NCBI GenBank assembly: GCA_025453925.1
Contig: JALOPK010000017.1
Location: 1-20,486 of the forward strand
Length of the DNA: 20,486 bases
Source: Candidatus Eiseniibacteriota bacterium
Lineage (GTDB): Bacteria; JAFGKV01
Direction of reading: 5' to 3'
Part shown: positions 8,128 through 14,897 of the stretch, piece after piece
How positions within the stretch are numbered: the first letter of the stretch is position 1
Layout: each line of letters opens with the position of its first letter
The notes under the pieces: generated by a model
The model's input: the letters and a program-made list of their open reading frames with translations, nothing else
Told to the model about the DNA's origin: nothing
Databases searched by the model: none
Position numbers and translations under genes: made by a program

Positions 8128-8880
8128 ATGCCTCCCATCGTCTCCACACATGCCCTCCACAAGGTCTACCAGATGGGCGCCGTGGGGGTCCCCGCGTTGC
8201 GAGGAGTGGATCTGCACATCGAGGAAGGGGAGTTTGTGGCGATCATGGGCGCCTCGGGATCCGGCAAGTCGACTCTCATGAACATCTTGGGATGCCTCGA
8301 TGTGCCTTCCACCGGTACCTATGTGCTGGCCGGACGACAGGTAGACGGGCTTTCCCGGGATCAGAGGGCCGATATCCGCAACCAGGTTATCGGTTTCGTG
8401 TTTCAGGGGTTCAATCTCCTCCCGCGTGCCTCCGCGCTGGAGAACGTGGAACTGCCCCTGGTGTATGACCGGGCGCGTCGCGTCGGCGATCCGCGGCGGG
8501 CGGCGGAGGCTGCGCTGACGCGGGTCGGGCTCGCGGATCGCATGACCCACGCACCCAACCGCCTTTCCGGCGGCGAGCAGCAACGGGTTGCCATCGCACG
8601 GGCGCTTGTGGGCAATCCACGGCTGGTGCTGGCGGACGAGCCTACCGGCAATCTGGACACCCGCACCTCCATGGAGATCATGCAGGTGTTCCAGGACCTG
8701 AATGACCAGGGGATCACGGTCTTGCTGGTTACTCACGAGCAGGACATCTCCCGGTGCGCCAAGCGGATAGTCGAGCTGCGCGACGGGAAGGTAATCCGGG
8801 ATGCGGCCATCGGTGACCGCTACGTCGTCGGGAGCGACCCCCGGGCGGGCGGGACGGCAGGGCCTGGGGGTGCGTCATGA
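8128..8880 (+). CDS. MacB-type ABC transporter ATP-binding protein
   Basis: A 250-residue ATPase with all ABC motifs: Walker [10 protein letters not shown] (41-49), Q-loop in VFQGFNLLP (Q93), signature LSGGE (146-150), Walker B LVLADE (166-171) and H-loop H203 in LLVTHE. It belongs to the MacB/LolD/FtsE group (o228-like), which powers mechanotransmission rather than transport through the membrane. It starts 2 nt after the adaptor stop with no obvious ribosome binding site, implying translational coupling. In E. coli MacB this domain is fused to the permease; here they are separate genes, as in many other phyla. Confidence 0.95.
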   Translation: MPPIVSTHALHKVYQMGAVGVPALRGVDLHIEEGEFVAIMGASGSGKSTLMNILGCLDVPSTGTYVLAGRQVDGLSRDQRADIRNQVIGFVFQGFNLLPRASALENVELPLVYDRARRVGDPRRAAEAALTRVGLADRMTHAPNRLSGGEQQRVAIARALVGNPRLVLADEPTGNLDTRTSMEIMQVFQDLNDQGITVLLVTHEQDISRCAKRIVELRDGKVIRDAAIGDRYVVGSDPRAGGTAGPGGAS

Positions 8881-10097
8881 TCGCGTGGATCCGGTATCCC
8901 GGCGTTGCCCTGCGGAGCCTGCTCAAGAACAAGTCGAGAAGCCTGTTGACCTCTCTGGGCATCATCATCGGAGTCGGGTCGGTGATCGTCATGGTCTCGG
9001 TCGGCCAGGGTTCCCAGGCAGACATTGCGGAGACGATCAACTCCATGGGCGTCAACATGCTCATGGTCATGCCTCCCCACAGCATGCGCGGAGGCGTGAA
9101 CCGCGGGGCCGGCAGTCTGGCCACCTTCACCATGGATGATGCCGATTACCTGCGGGAGCGCTCGGAGTACTGCTCCGCGATCTCGGCGATGACTATGTCA
9201 CCGGCGCAGGTGATCGGAGGCGAAGGCAACTGGTCTACCTCGGTTCTTGGCGTCGACGTGGACTATCCGAGGATCCGTGATTGGGGGGTGGATCAGGGAG
9301 AGTTCTTCACCGCGCGCGATGTCCGCACGAGGAGCAAGGTCGCCCTGATCGGAAAGACGATCGCCGATGAGCTATTCCCGGGTCAGAACCCCGTGGGCGT
9401 GCGCGTCAGAGTGAGAAACACACCCTTCACCATCATCGGCGTGCTGTCGGAGAAGGGTGAGGATGCCCGTGGCAGAGATCAGGACGACGTCATCCTCGCC
9501 CCGGTCACCACCGTGCTGGCCCGGCTGAAAGGGGGGAGGGAAATCGACATGATCCAGGCGAGTGCCCGCACCATCGAGGAATTGGATGAGGCCGAGGAAG
9601 AGGTCGCCGATCTCCTGAGGACGCTGCACAAGATCATGCCCGGCGAAGACGACGACTTTCATGTGCGGACCCAGACGGAGATCATCGAACGGGCGTCGGA
9701 GACCTCACGGATCATGACATCGATGCTGGGCGCCGTTGCCGCCGTGTCCCTGATCGTGGGAGGGATCGGCATCATGAACATCATGCTGGTATCCGTTACC
9801 GAGCGCACGCGGGAGATCGGCATTCGCATGGCGGTCGGCGCCCGGGAGCGTGACATCTTGCTGCAGTTCATGCTCGAGGCGGTGAGTCTGAGCCTGGCGG
9901 GCGGAGTCATCGGCGTCATGGTGGCGCTTCTGGTCGCCGCCGCCCTCGACGCGATCTGGGGGGTTACCACCGTGGTCAATCCGATGGTCGTGCTCATGGC
10001 CTTCGGGTTTGCCGGGATCGTCGGGGTGTTCTTCGGCATCTATCCTGCCCGGAAGGCGGCAAGCCTCAATCCGATCGACGCGCTGCGCCACGAGTAG
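8877..10097 (+). CDS. MacB-type ABC transporter permease (FtsX domain)
   Basis: A 406-residue permease overlapping the ATPase stop by 4 nt (ATGA). The N-terminus has the family motif 'ALRSLLKNKSRSLLTSLGIIIGV' region with the first membrane helix at about 22-43. A large periplasmic MacB_PCD domain follows (about 50-280), with the typical 'VALIGKTIADELFPGQNPVG' stretch. Three C-terminal helices form the FtsX domain (about 283-306, 330-355, 365-390), including GGIGIMNIMLVSVTERTREI and the ending 'PARKAASLNPIDALRHE'. With the adaptor and TolC protein it would form a complete tripartite pump exporting a substrate from the periplasm; the substrate cannot be read from sequence. Confidence 0.95.
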   Translation: MIAWIRYPGVALRSLLKNKSRSLLTSLGIIIGVGSVIVMVSVGQGSQADIAETINSMGVNMLMVMPPHSMRGGVNRGAGSLATFTMDDADYLRERSEYCSAISAMTMSPAQVIGGEGNWSTSVLGVDVDYPRIRDWGVDQGEFFTARDVRTRSKVALIGKTIADELFPGQNPVGVRVRVRNTPFTIIGVLSEKGEDARGRDQDDVILAPVTTVLARLKGGREIDMIQASARTIEELDEAEEEVADLLRTLHKIMPGEDDDFHVRTQTEIIERASETSRIMTSMLGAVAAVSLIVGGIGIMNIMLVSVTERTREIGIRMAVGARERDILLQFMLEAVSLSLAGGVIGVMVALLVAAALDAIWGVTTVVNPMVVLMAFGFAGIVGVFFGIYPARKAASLNPIDALRHE

Positions 10098-10250
10098 GTT
10101 CCGTTGGCACGCCGGCCTCGCCGGGGTGATCCGGAGGTCGTCGGGAATGAGGCGGTTGGGGTAGAATCAGAGTCCAGGCTGCGGCGGGAACCGCCGCGGT
10201 GCATGGGCGACCGGTCAGGGACGGGAGATCCAGATGTCAGGAACGGAGCA

Positions 10251-11267
10251 ATGACCACCAGTACGACAAGACCAGAGATCTGGGCCGCCGCCATCCTCCT
10301 GACGCTCCTCCTGCACGCGGCCGTCATTGTGGTCATGCAGTTCACCCGCCCCCTCACCCCATCCGCCACAGCGTCGGCAGCGCCGGCACCCGTCGAGTTC
10401 GTGTTCGCGCCGCCGGCCGCGGAGGCATCGACGAGTGAAGACCCCACATTCTTCAGCGAGCTCCCGGCGGACCGGGCCGACGAACGCCCCGAGCGGCCTG
10501 ACTTTCTCAGTAGTGTTGACAGCCGGGCACGGGATCGAGTTCCGGGAGGGGAGGAGAACTTGCCACGGCTGGAGGGCGTATCGGAAGCCCCCCACATCCG
10601 TTTCGATCCCGCGGCGGACGTACCCCAGGAGGCTCCTCGGATTGAGGAGGAGGCGGATGCGCAGGAACGCCCGATCGAAGAGGCCCCGCCAGATCCCGCA
10701 ACGGCGGATGCCCAGGCCTTTGAGGATGCCGGGGCGCCCATGGCGAGCCTGCCGCTCCAGAGTGAACGGAGCCCCCTCGATGCCCGGCCGGATGGAGGCC
10801 CGGCCCGTCCCGAATCACCGCCGCGAACCCCGGAACTCCGTGAGCTCGCCCGGCCGACGACCCCTCCTCGACCGCAGGGGGCATCGGACTTCTTTCAGGC
10901 GGAGATGCAGCGGCCCGGGGGGAATGCCGCGCTCACCGGCAGCGTCAGCCTGAACACCGTCGAATGGGAATACGCCCCGTGGCTGCAGGAGTTCTCGCGA
11001 CGGCTGCAGCGGAGCTGGTTGGCCCCCGTGGCCTACTACATGGGCATCATCCAGGGGTCGACCGAGATGGAGCTTGAAGTGGCGAAAGACGGCTCACTTC
11101 AGCGATTGGTGGTGAGGGATGCGGAGGGCCACGACTCGCTTCGTCAGACCAGCGTCGCGGTGCTGGAGGCTCTGGCGCCGTATCGCCCGCTTCCTCAAGA
11201 CTTCCCTGAGAAGAGCCTGGTGCTCCGCATCACGCTGGTGTACCCGCCGCTGAGAGGACGAGGGTGA
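10251..11267 (+). CDS. TonB-family energy transducer
   Basis: A 338-residue protein. The start is taken at ATG 10251, followed at once by a single membrane anchor (IWAAAILLTLLLHAAVIVVM); ggag is close upstream at 10245-10248. The open frame extends back to 10104 but that part is Arg-rich and has no ribosome binding site. Residues about 45-230 are Pro/Glu/Ala/Asp-rich and likely span the periplasm. The C-terminal domain (about 240-335) has the TonB shape: 'LQRSWLAPVAYY', 'MELEVAKDGSLQRLVV', then 'YRPLPQDFP...LRITLVY'. It would couple proton motive force from ExbB/ExbD, encoded just downstream, to an outer-membrane receptor. No such receptor is in the window. Gap to the MacB-type permease is about 150 nt. 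Confidence 0.85.
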   Translation: MTTSTTRPEIWAAAILLTLLLHAAVIVVMQFTRPLTPSATASAAPAPVEFVFAPPAAEASTSEDPTFFSELPADRADERPERPDFLSSVDSRARDRVPGGEENLPRLEGVSEAPHIRFDPAADVPQEAPRIEEEADAQERPIEEAPPDPATADAQAFEDAGAPMASLPLQSERSPLDARPDGGPARPESPPRTPELRELARPTTPPRPQGASDFFQAEMQRPGGNAALTGSVSLNTVEWEYAPWLQEFSRRLQRSWLAPVAYYMGIIQGSTEMELEVAKDGSLQRLVVRDAEGHDSLRQTSVAVLEALAPYRPLPQDFPEKSLVLRITLVYPPLRGRG

Positions 11268-11277
11268 TGAGAAGTCC

Positions 11278-11298
11278 TCAGTGGTCAGTGGTCAGTTC
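11278..11298. repeat. Heptamer tandem array tcagtgg x3
   Basis: Two exact copies of tcagtgg (11278-11284, 11285-11291) and one partial copy (11292-11298, tcagttc) directly follow the TonB-like gene. Confidence 0.8.
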
Positions 11299-11363
11299 CC
11301 CGGGAGTCTCTCCATCCAGCCATTCGTTCTCTCATCCACGCGGCTTGACGGCTAGAGGGCTGG

Positions 11364-11412
11364 CGTTCGACGTTCGATGTTCAGAGTTGGACGTTCAATG
11401 TTCGACGTTCCA
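11364..11412. repeat. Heptamer tandem array cgttcga x7 (degenerate)
   Basis: Seven consecutive units keep strict 7-bp phase: cgttcga, cgttcga, tgttcag, agttgga, cgttcaa, tgttcga, cgttcca. Positions 2-4 (g-t-t) are invariant. The sequence is unrelated to the heptamer at 107-141. Confidence 0.9.
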
Positions 11413-11416
11413 TCCC

Positions 11417-11448
11417 CGTCCAATCGTCCATTCGTCCAATCGTTCCCC
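11417..11448. repeat. Octamer tandem array cgtccaat x4
   Basis: Four 8-bp units: cgtccaat, cgtccatt, cgtccaat, cgttcccc. It starts 5 nt after the heptamer array and ends just before the exbB ribosome binding site. Confidence 0.85.
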
Positions 11449-11465
11449 TCTCCCAGGAGTTGTCA

Positions 11466-12089
11466 ATGACCGATTTCTTGTCGAAGGCCGGGCCGCTGAT
11501 CTACCCGCTGGCCGCGTGCTCCCTGCTGGCCTGTACCATCACCCTTGAGCGCCTCTGGGCATTGCGGCGGCGGCGGGTACTCCCCCGGGAGATCGTAGAG
11601 GTCGTGGAAGCTGTCCGCCCCGACAGGGATCTCATTCTCGCCATCGAGGTCTGCCGGCGCAACCCGGGGGTGTTCTCGAACATCATGCGGCAGGGTCTCG
11701 AACTCACGGGTGAGCCCTGGGAGGTCATCCGTGACGCGGTGTCGGACGTTGGCCGGAGGGAAACCACGGTGCTTCAGCGGCACCTGGTGTGGCTGCAAAC
11801 CGTGGCACAGGCAGCGCCGTTGCTGGGTCTGCTGGGAACCGTCACGGGCATGATCAAGCTCTTCGGCGCCATTTCGGTTGCCGGGCTGGGTGATCCGCAG
11901 GCCCTGTCCGAGGGCATCAGCGAGGCGATCCTCACCACGGCGGCAGGCCTGGTCATCGGCATTCCCACTTTGGTCGCCTACAATCTCCTCAGCGCCAAGG
12001 CCGAATCGCTGGTGACCGAGATCGAGACCCACGCCAGCATGCTGCTGCAGCGCTTGCGTCATGGCCATCCGGTGAGGGTCACCCAGTGA
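11466..12089 (+). CDS. exbB: ExbB/TolQ/MotA-family proton channel protein
   Basis: A 207-residue inner-membrane protein. The start at ATG 11466 has aggag 6 nt upstream; the in-frame TTG at 11460 abuts that site and is less likely. Three membrane segments lie at about 9-29, 112-135 and 153-175. The conserved family cores are APLLGLLGTVTGMIKLF (117-133) and GISEAILTTAAGLVIGIP (150-167), which line the proton path in ExbB and TolQ. With ExbD and TonB it would power outer-membrane processes. TolQ cannot be excluded from the sequence alone, but the neighbouring TonB-like gene and absence of tolA/tolB favour ExbB. Confidence 0.93.
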   Translation: MTDFLSKAGPLIYPLAACSLLACTITLERLWALRRRRVLPREIVEVVEAVRPDRDLILAIEVCRRNPGVFSNIMRQGLELTGEPWEVIRDAVSDVGRRETTVLQRHLVWLQTVAQAAPLLGLLGTVTGMIKLFGAISVAGLGDPQALSEGISEAILTTAAGLVIGIPTLVAYNLLSAKAESLVTEIETHASMLLQRLRHGHPVRVTQ

Positions 12090-12547
12090 GTGCAATGGTC
12101 TTCACGGCGCCCCGGCGTCAGAACCATGTGGTGGTGAACATCACCCCACTCGTGGATGTCCTCTTCCTTCTCATCATCTTCTTCACGGTGGCGGGCACGT
12201 TCAAGCGAACCGGGCAACTGGAGCTGCGTCTTCCCGACTCGACGACGTCGGTCCCCGCAGCCGCGGCGAAGGAGGGGAAAGAGGTGGAACTGGTGTTGAC
12301 CGAGGCGGGGGCACTCCTGCTGGACGGCTCCCGCATCGAGCCGGGCGAACTGGGTGGCCGCCTGCGCACGCTGCGTGGGGAGAACCCCGACGGTCGGGTC
12401 ACCATCAAGGCCGAGACGGGTGTACGCCACGGGCAGGTCGTCGAGCTGTTGGATACCGTTCGCACCGCGGGCTTCCCTGGCGTGGCCCTGGCCACTCTCC
12501 GGGTAATGCCGGAAGGCTCACTGGCACGCATGGGCGCAGGTTCCTGA
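12086..12547 (+). CDS. exbD: ExbD/TolR-family protein
   Basis: A 153-residue protein overlapping the exbB stop (GTG start at 12086; gaggg at 12074-12078 lies 7 nt upstream; a later ATG at 12095 has none). A single membrane helix (about 19-38) carries the family motif NITPLVDVLFLLIIFF with the essential aspartate at position 24. The periplasmic domain ends with 'VVELLDTVRTAGFPGVALAT', the usual ExbD/TolR C-terminal pattern. It forms the stator-like channel complex with ExbB. Confidence 0.93.
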   Translation: MSAMVFTAPRRQNHVVVNITPLVDVLFLLIIFFTVAGTFKRTGQLELRLPDSTTSVPAAAAKEGKEVELVLTEAGALLLDGSRIEPGELGGRLRTLRGENPDGRVTIKAETGVRHGQVVELLDTVRTAGFPGVALATLRVMPEGSLARMGAGS

Positions 12548-12711
12548 TCGCTCGGGGATGCACACTCCCGCTGGATCCGTCGACATCGTCGCGGCGCCCT
12601 GCAGGAGAAGGCGTTGAATGGATCGGGCATTCCACAGGTACTTGCTACCGGACGCCCATGAAGTGACCGAGGGCAGAGACGGTCGACACCCTTACATGAG
12701 AGGAGACTCTG

Positions 12712-12966
12712 ATGCTTGAAGAGAAGACCCGGATCGAGGAGTTCCAACTGAATGGCGACATGCTCGTGGCGAAAGTCAAGGAAGTGGTGCACGGAGGGAA
12801 GATCCGTCGCATCGTCATCAAGACCGACGAAGGCAAAACGCTGGTCGACATCCCGCTGACCATGGGCGTGCTCGGTGCCCTCCTGCTCCCGCAGTTGGCA
12901 GCTCTGGGGGCCATCGCGGCGATGGTCGGCCGCTGCACGCTGATCGTGGAGCGCGCGGACGAGTAG
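12712..12966 (+). CDS. DUF4342 family small protein
   Basis: An 84-residue protein with a good ribosome binding site (aggag at 12701-12705, 6 nt before the ATG). The sequence matches the DUF4342 pattern: a charged N-terminus, 'LVAKVKEVVHGGKIRRIVIKT' region, then GKTLVDIPLTMGVLGALLLP and a second hydrophobic stretch (AALGAIAAMV) ending 'CTLIVERAD'. The two hydrophobic stretches suggest membrane association. The family has no established function to my knowledge. It lies 164 nt after exbD, so it may have its own promoter, and it converges with the ribonuclease D gene. Confidence 0.85.
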   Translation: MLEEKTRIEEFQLNGDMLVAKVKEVVHGGKIRRIVIKTDEGKTLVDIPLTMGVLGALLLPQLAALGAIAAMVGRCTLIVERADE

Positions 12967-13188
12967 ACGGATCGCCGGCCTACGAGGAACGGCTCCGTCT
13001 CTGTGCCGGGCAGCCGGACCGGGGACGGGAAAGACTTCGCGTGTGCGATTGACAGAGCAAAGCCTCGCGTCCAAAGGTCATGGGTGCCTGCCTGCGGTCG
13101 GGCAGGAGAACGGCGGAGGAGTTGGCGGCCGCCCGCTGCCGTGGAGCCGGAATCAGTCGTCTGTCAATGCCGCCGCGGCAGCGGGGAC

Positions 13189-13212
13189 CACTAGGTGCGC
13201 CCGCACTTAGTG
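13189..13212 (-). terminator. Hairpin just after the ribonuclease D stop
   Basis: cactaggtgc (13189-13198) pairs with gcacttagtg (13203-13212) around a 4-nt loop, with one mismatched position. It starts 6 nt beyond the rnd stop codon on the minus strand, a place where a terminator is expected, but no T-tract follows, so it may simply be an RNA 3'-end-protecting hairpin. Confidence 0.4.
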
Positions 13213-13217
13213 CCGCG

Positions 13218-14354
13218 TCAGAGGGGGTTGAGCGCGAGGAGGATCTCCTGCCCGAACTCCCGGACCCGCCAGCGGCGCATTCCCTCGATCGCGGCCAGGG
13301 TCTCGCTGTCAGGCGGATGGGCATCCGCGATGGCCGTGAGTACATTACCGGGGAGCACCACCCCCACCGGGATCCCCAGCTCCTGTGCTCTACCGGATCT
13401 CCAGGTTTTCAGGCTCTCCACCCTCCGGAGCGTCGCGGGCGACGGTCTCGTACCTCTCCTTGGCGGTTGAGTATCGGGGACGGAATCATCCGAACCGCCG
13501 GTTTCGATGGCCTCGAGCAACGCGGGACCGTGGCGCTGGACTATCCGGCTCGACACGCCGCACCGAACGAGCACGTCTGGCGATCTCGGCATACGGCGCG
13601 CGAGGGTTATCAGGACGGGATTGTGAATGACCCGAAATGGGGGTAGGTCCATCTCCCCGGCTATCTGCTCCCGAAGGGTGTAGAGAGCCCGCAGCACGGC
13701 GCGCTGCCGTCCCCACAAGTCATGGCTTCCCTTGATTCTCCGGCAGTCCTCCGGGTCAAAGGCTTTTTCCTGGTAGTCCGTCGCGGCCAGCAACTCGAAC
13801 TCCTCCGCCGCCCACGCGAGTCGGCCCTTCTCCCTGAGCCGGCGCTCAAGCTCGTCACGCAACGCCAACAGATGGTGAGTATCCGTTGCGGCATACTCGA
13901 TCTGCTCAACGCTGAGCGGACGGCGTGACCAGTCATCCTTCTGCCGGTGCTTGGAATGAGAGACACCGAGCAATTCCTCCAGAATCACGTCCAATCCAAT
14001 CCGCTCATGACCGAGCAGTTGCGCAGCCATGTGGGTGTCGAAGATTCGGGCGAACTGCATCCCGTGGTCGCGCCTGAGCCACGTGATGTCCTGGCCTGCC
14101 GCATGGAAGACCTTCTCGACGCCGGAATCCGCCATCATGCCGCGGAGCGTCGTGAGATCAGTGACCGCAAGAGGATCGAGTACGAAGGTGGAGCGGTCAG
14201 TGGAGATCTGGATGAGGCAGACCTTCTGACGGTAGTGGTAGAGGCTGTCGCCTTCGGTGTCGAGGGCCATGCGCGGCGCTCCCGCAAGCTCCGCGGTCAT
14301 CTCCCGGAAGCCCTCAGGCGAATCGATCCAGGTGTAGGAAAGCGCGTCCATCAT
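13218..14354 (-). CDS. rnd: Ribonuclease D (DEDDy 3'-5' exonuclease)
   Basis: A 378-residue exoribonuclease, nearly the length of E. coli RNase D (375). The catalytic DEDDy set is visible: D32 and E34 in ALDTEGDSLYHY, D89 in HAAGQDITWL, and Y154/D158 in YAATDTHHLL; FDTHMAAQLLG (105-115) is the conserved family stretch. An HRDC domain follows at about 210-290 and a second HRDC-like region at about 305-378, as in E. coli. The enzyme trims 3' ends of tRNA precursors and other small RNAs in the cytoplasm. The start is ATG 14354 or the adjacent ATG 14351; neither has a clear ribosome binding site because a hairpin fills the space upstream. It follows the LytTR gene by 21 nt. Confidence 0.93.
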   Translation of the reverse strand: MMDALSYTWIDSPEGFREMTAELAGAPRMALDTEGDSLYHYRQKVCLIQISTDRSTFVLDPLAVTDLTTLRGMMADSGVEKVFHAAGQDITWLRRDHGMQFARIFDTHMAAQLLGHERIGLDVILEELLGVSHSKHRQKDDWSRRPLSVEQIEYAATDTHHLLALRDELERRLREKGRLAWAAEEFELLAATDYQEKAFDPEDCRRIKGSHDLWGRQRAVLRALYTLREQIAGEMDLPPFRVIHNPVLITLARRMPRSPDVLVRCGVSSRIVQRHGPALLEAIETGGSDDSVPDTQPPRRGTRPSPATLRRVESLKTWRSGRAQELGIPVGVVLPGNVLTAIADAHPPDSETLAAIEGMRRWRVREFGQEILLALNPL

Positions 14355-14356
14355 CG

Positions 14357-14377
14357 AGCGGGCGGGATACGCCCGCT
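14357..14377 (-). promoter_or_regulatory. Perfect hairpin between lytTR gene and rnd
   Basis: agcgggcg (14357-14364) and cgcccgct (14370-14377) are exact inverted repeats around a 5-nt loop. The hairpin fills almost the entire gap between the LytTR stop (14376-14378) and the rnd start (14354) and replaces the ribosome binding site expected there. In mRNA it would lie 2 nt before the start codon. Confidence 0.6.
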
Positions 14378-14732
14378 ACTCCTCACCGAAGGCTCTCCAG
14401 AGGTCGTGAAGCTGAGCCCGACTCACGGGAATGGGGTCTTTCATCGGCGGCTTGAGCACGATCTCCCAGCCATCGCCCGATTCCCGTATCCGGATCTCGT
14501 GGACCCGCCGCAGATTCACCATATAACTGCGGTGAACCCTGAGAAAGCCGTGCTTCTCGAAGAACGGGGCGACCTCTCCGAGCGGCCGGATGTCGATGAT
14601 AGGAACCGTCTTGCGGGTTCTGACGTGTGTTTCTCCTCCCGCGCCCTCCAGCAGGAAGATCTTGTCTGGATCCACCGCCAACCGTCGGTCACGGCGGAGA
14701 TGGACGAGCACGCGGCCGGATTCGGTATCCAT
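14376..14732 (-). CDS. Stand-alone LytTR DNA-binding regulator
   Basis: A 118-residue protein consisting of little more than a LytTR domain. Family landmarks are KIFLLEGAGGETHVRT, the central FLRVHRSYMVNLRRV motif, and the C-terminal 'PIPVSRAQLHDLWRAF', where LytTR proteins of the AgrA/LytR group make base contacts. There is no receiver domain or membrane segment, so its signal input is unknown. The start at 14732 is preferred because ggagg lies 5 nt upstream; the open frame extends 8 codons further to 14756 with no ribosome binding site. It is followed by rnd on the same strand and probably co-transcribed with it. Confidence 0.88.
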   Translation of the reverse strand: MDTESGRVLVHLRRDRRLAVDPDKIFLLEGAGGETHVRTRKTVPIIDIRPLGEVAPFFEKHGFLRVHRSYMVNLRRVHEIRIRESGDGWEIVLKPPMKDPIPVSRAQLHDLWRAFGEE

Positions 14733-14857
14733 GCATGCCTCCACGCATCGAAACATCGATTAGAGAAACGGTCTGGCGAACAAGATGCGGTTTGGGGGGA
14801 TGAATGGCAATGCCGCATGAATGCGGCCGGGCTGCCGCGGAGTCGGAGTCAACAGTG

Positions 14858-14892
14858 ACGCAGCCAGGCCGGCGCCCGCGGGCCGGCTGCGT
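14858..14892 (-). terminator. GC-rich hairpin after the fibre gene
   Basis: acgcagcc (14858-14865) pairs with ggctgcgt (14885-14892); after a one-base bulge, ggcc (14867-14870) pairs with ggcc (14881-14884), around a 10-nt loop. It starts 5 nt beyond the fibre-gene stop on the minus strand. No run of T follows, so intrinsic termination is uncertain. Confidence 0.45.
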
Positions 14893-14897
14893 GGCTG

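Larger units (their letters stand above)
11268..11465. other. Spacer filled with tandem microrepeats
   Basis: The gap between the TonB-like gene and exbB contains little except short tandem repeats, listed separately, and ends with the exbB ribosome binding site (aggag, 11455-11459). No gene or clear promoter is seen. Confidence 0.8.

Noticed and set aside
10104-10250. A 49-codon N-terminal extension of the TonB-like protein
   Set aside because: It lacks a ribosome binding site and would place the TonB membrane anchor at residue 57 rather than at the N-terminus.
11364-11412. Coding repeat or iteron-type replication origin
   Set aside because: The array is short, degenerate and flanked by other microrepeats; no replication gene or AT-rich region is nearby.
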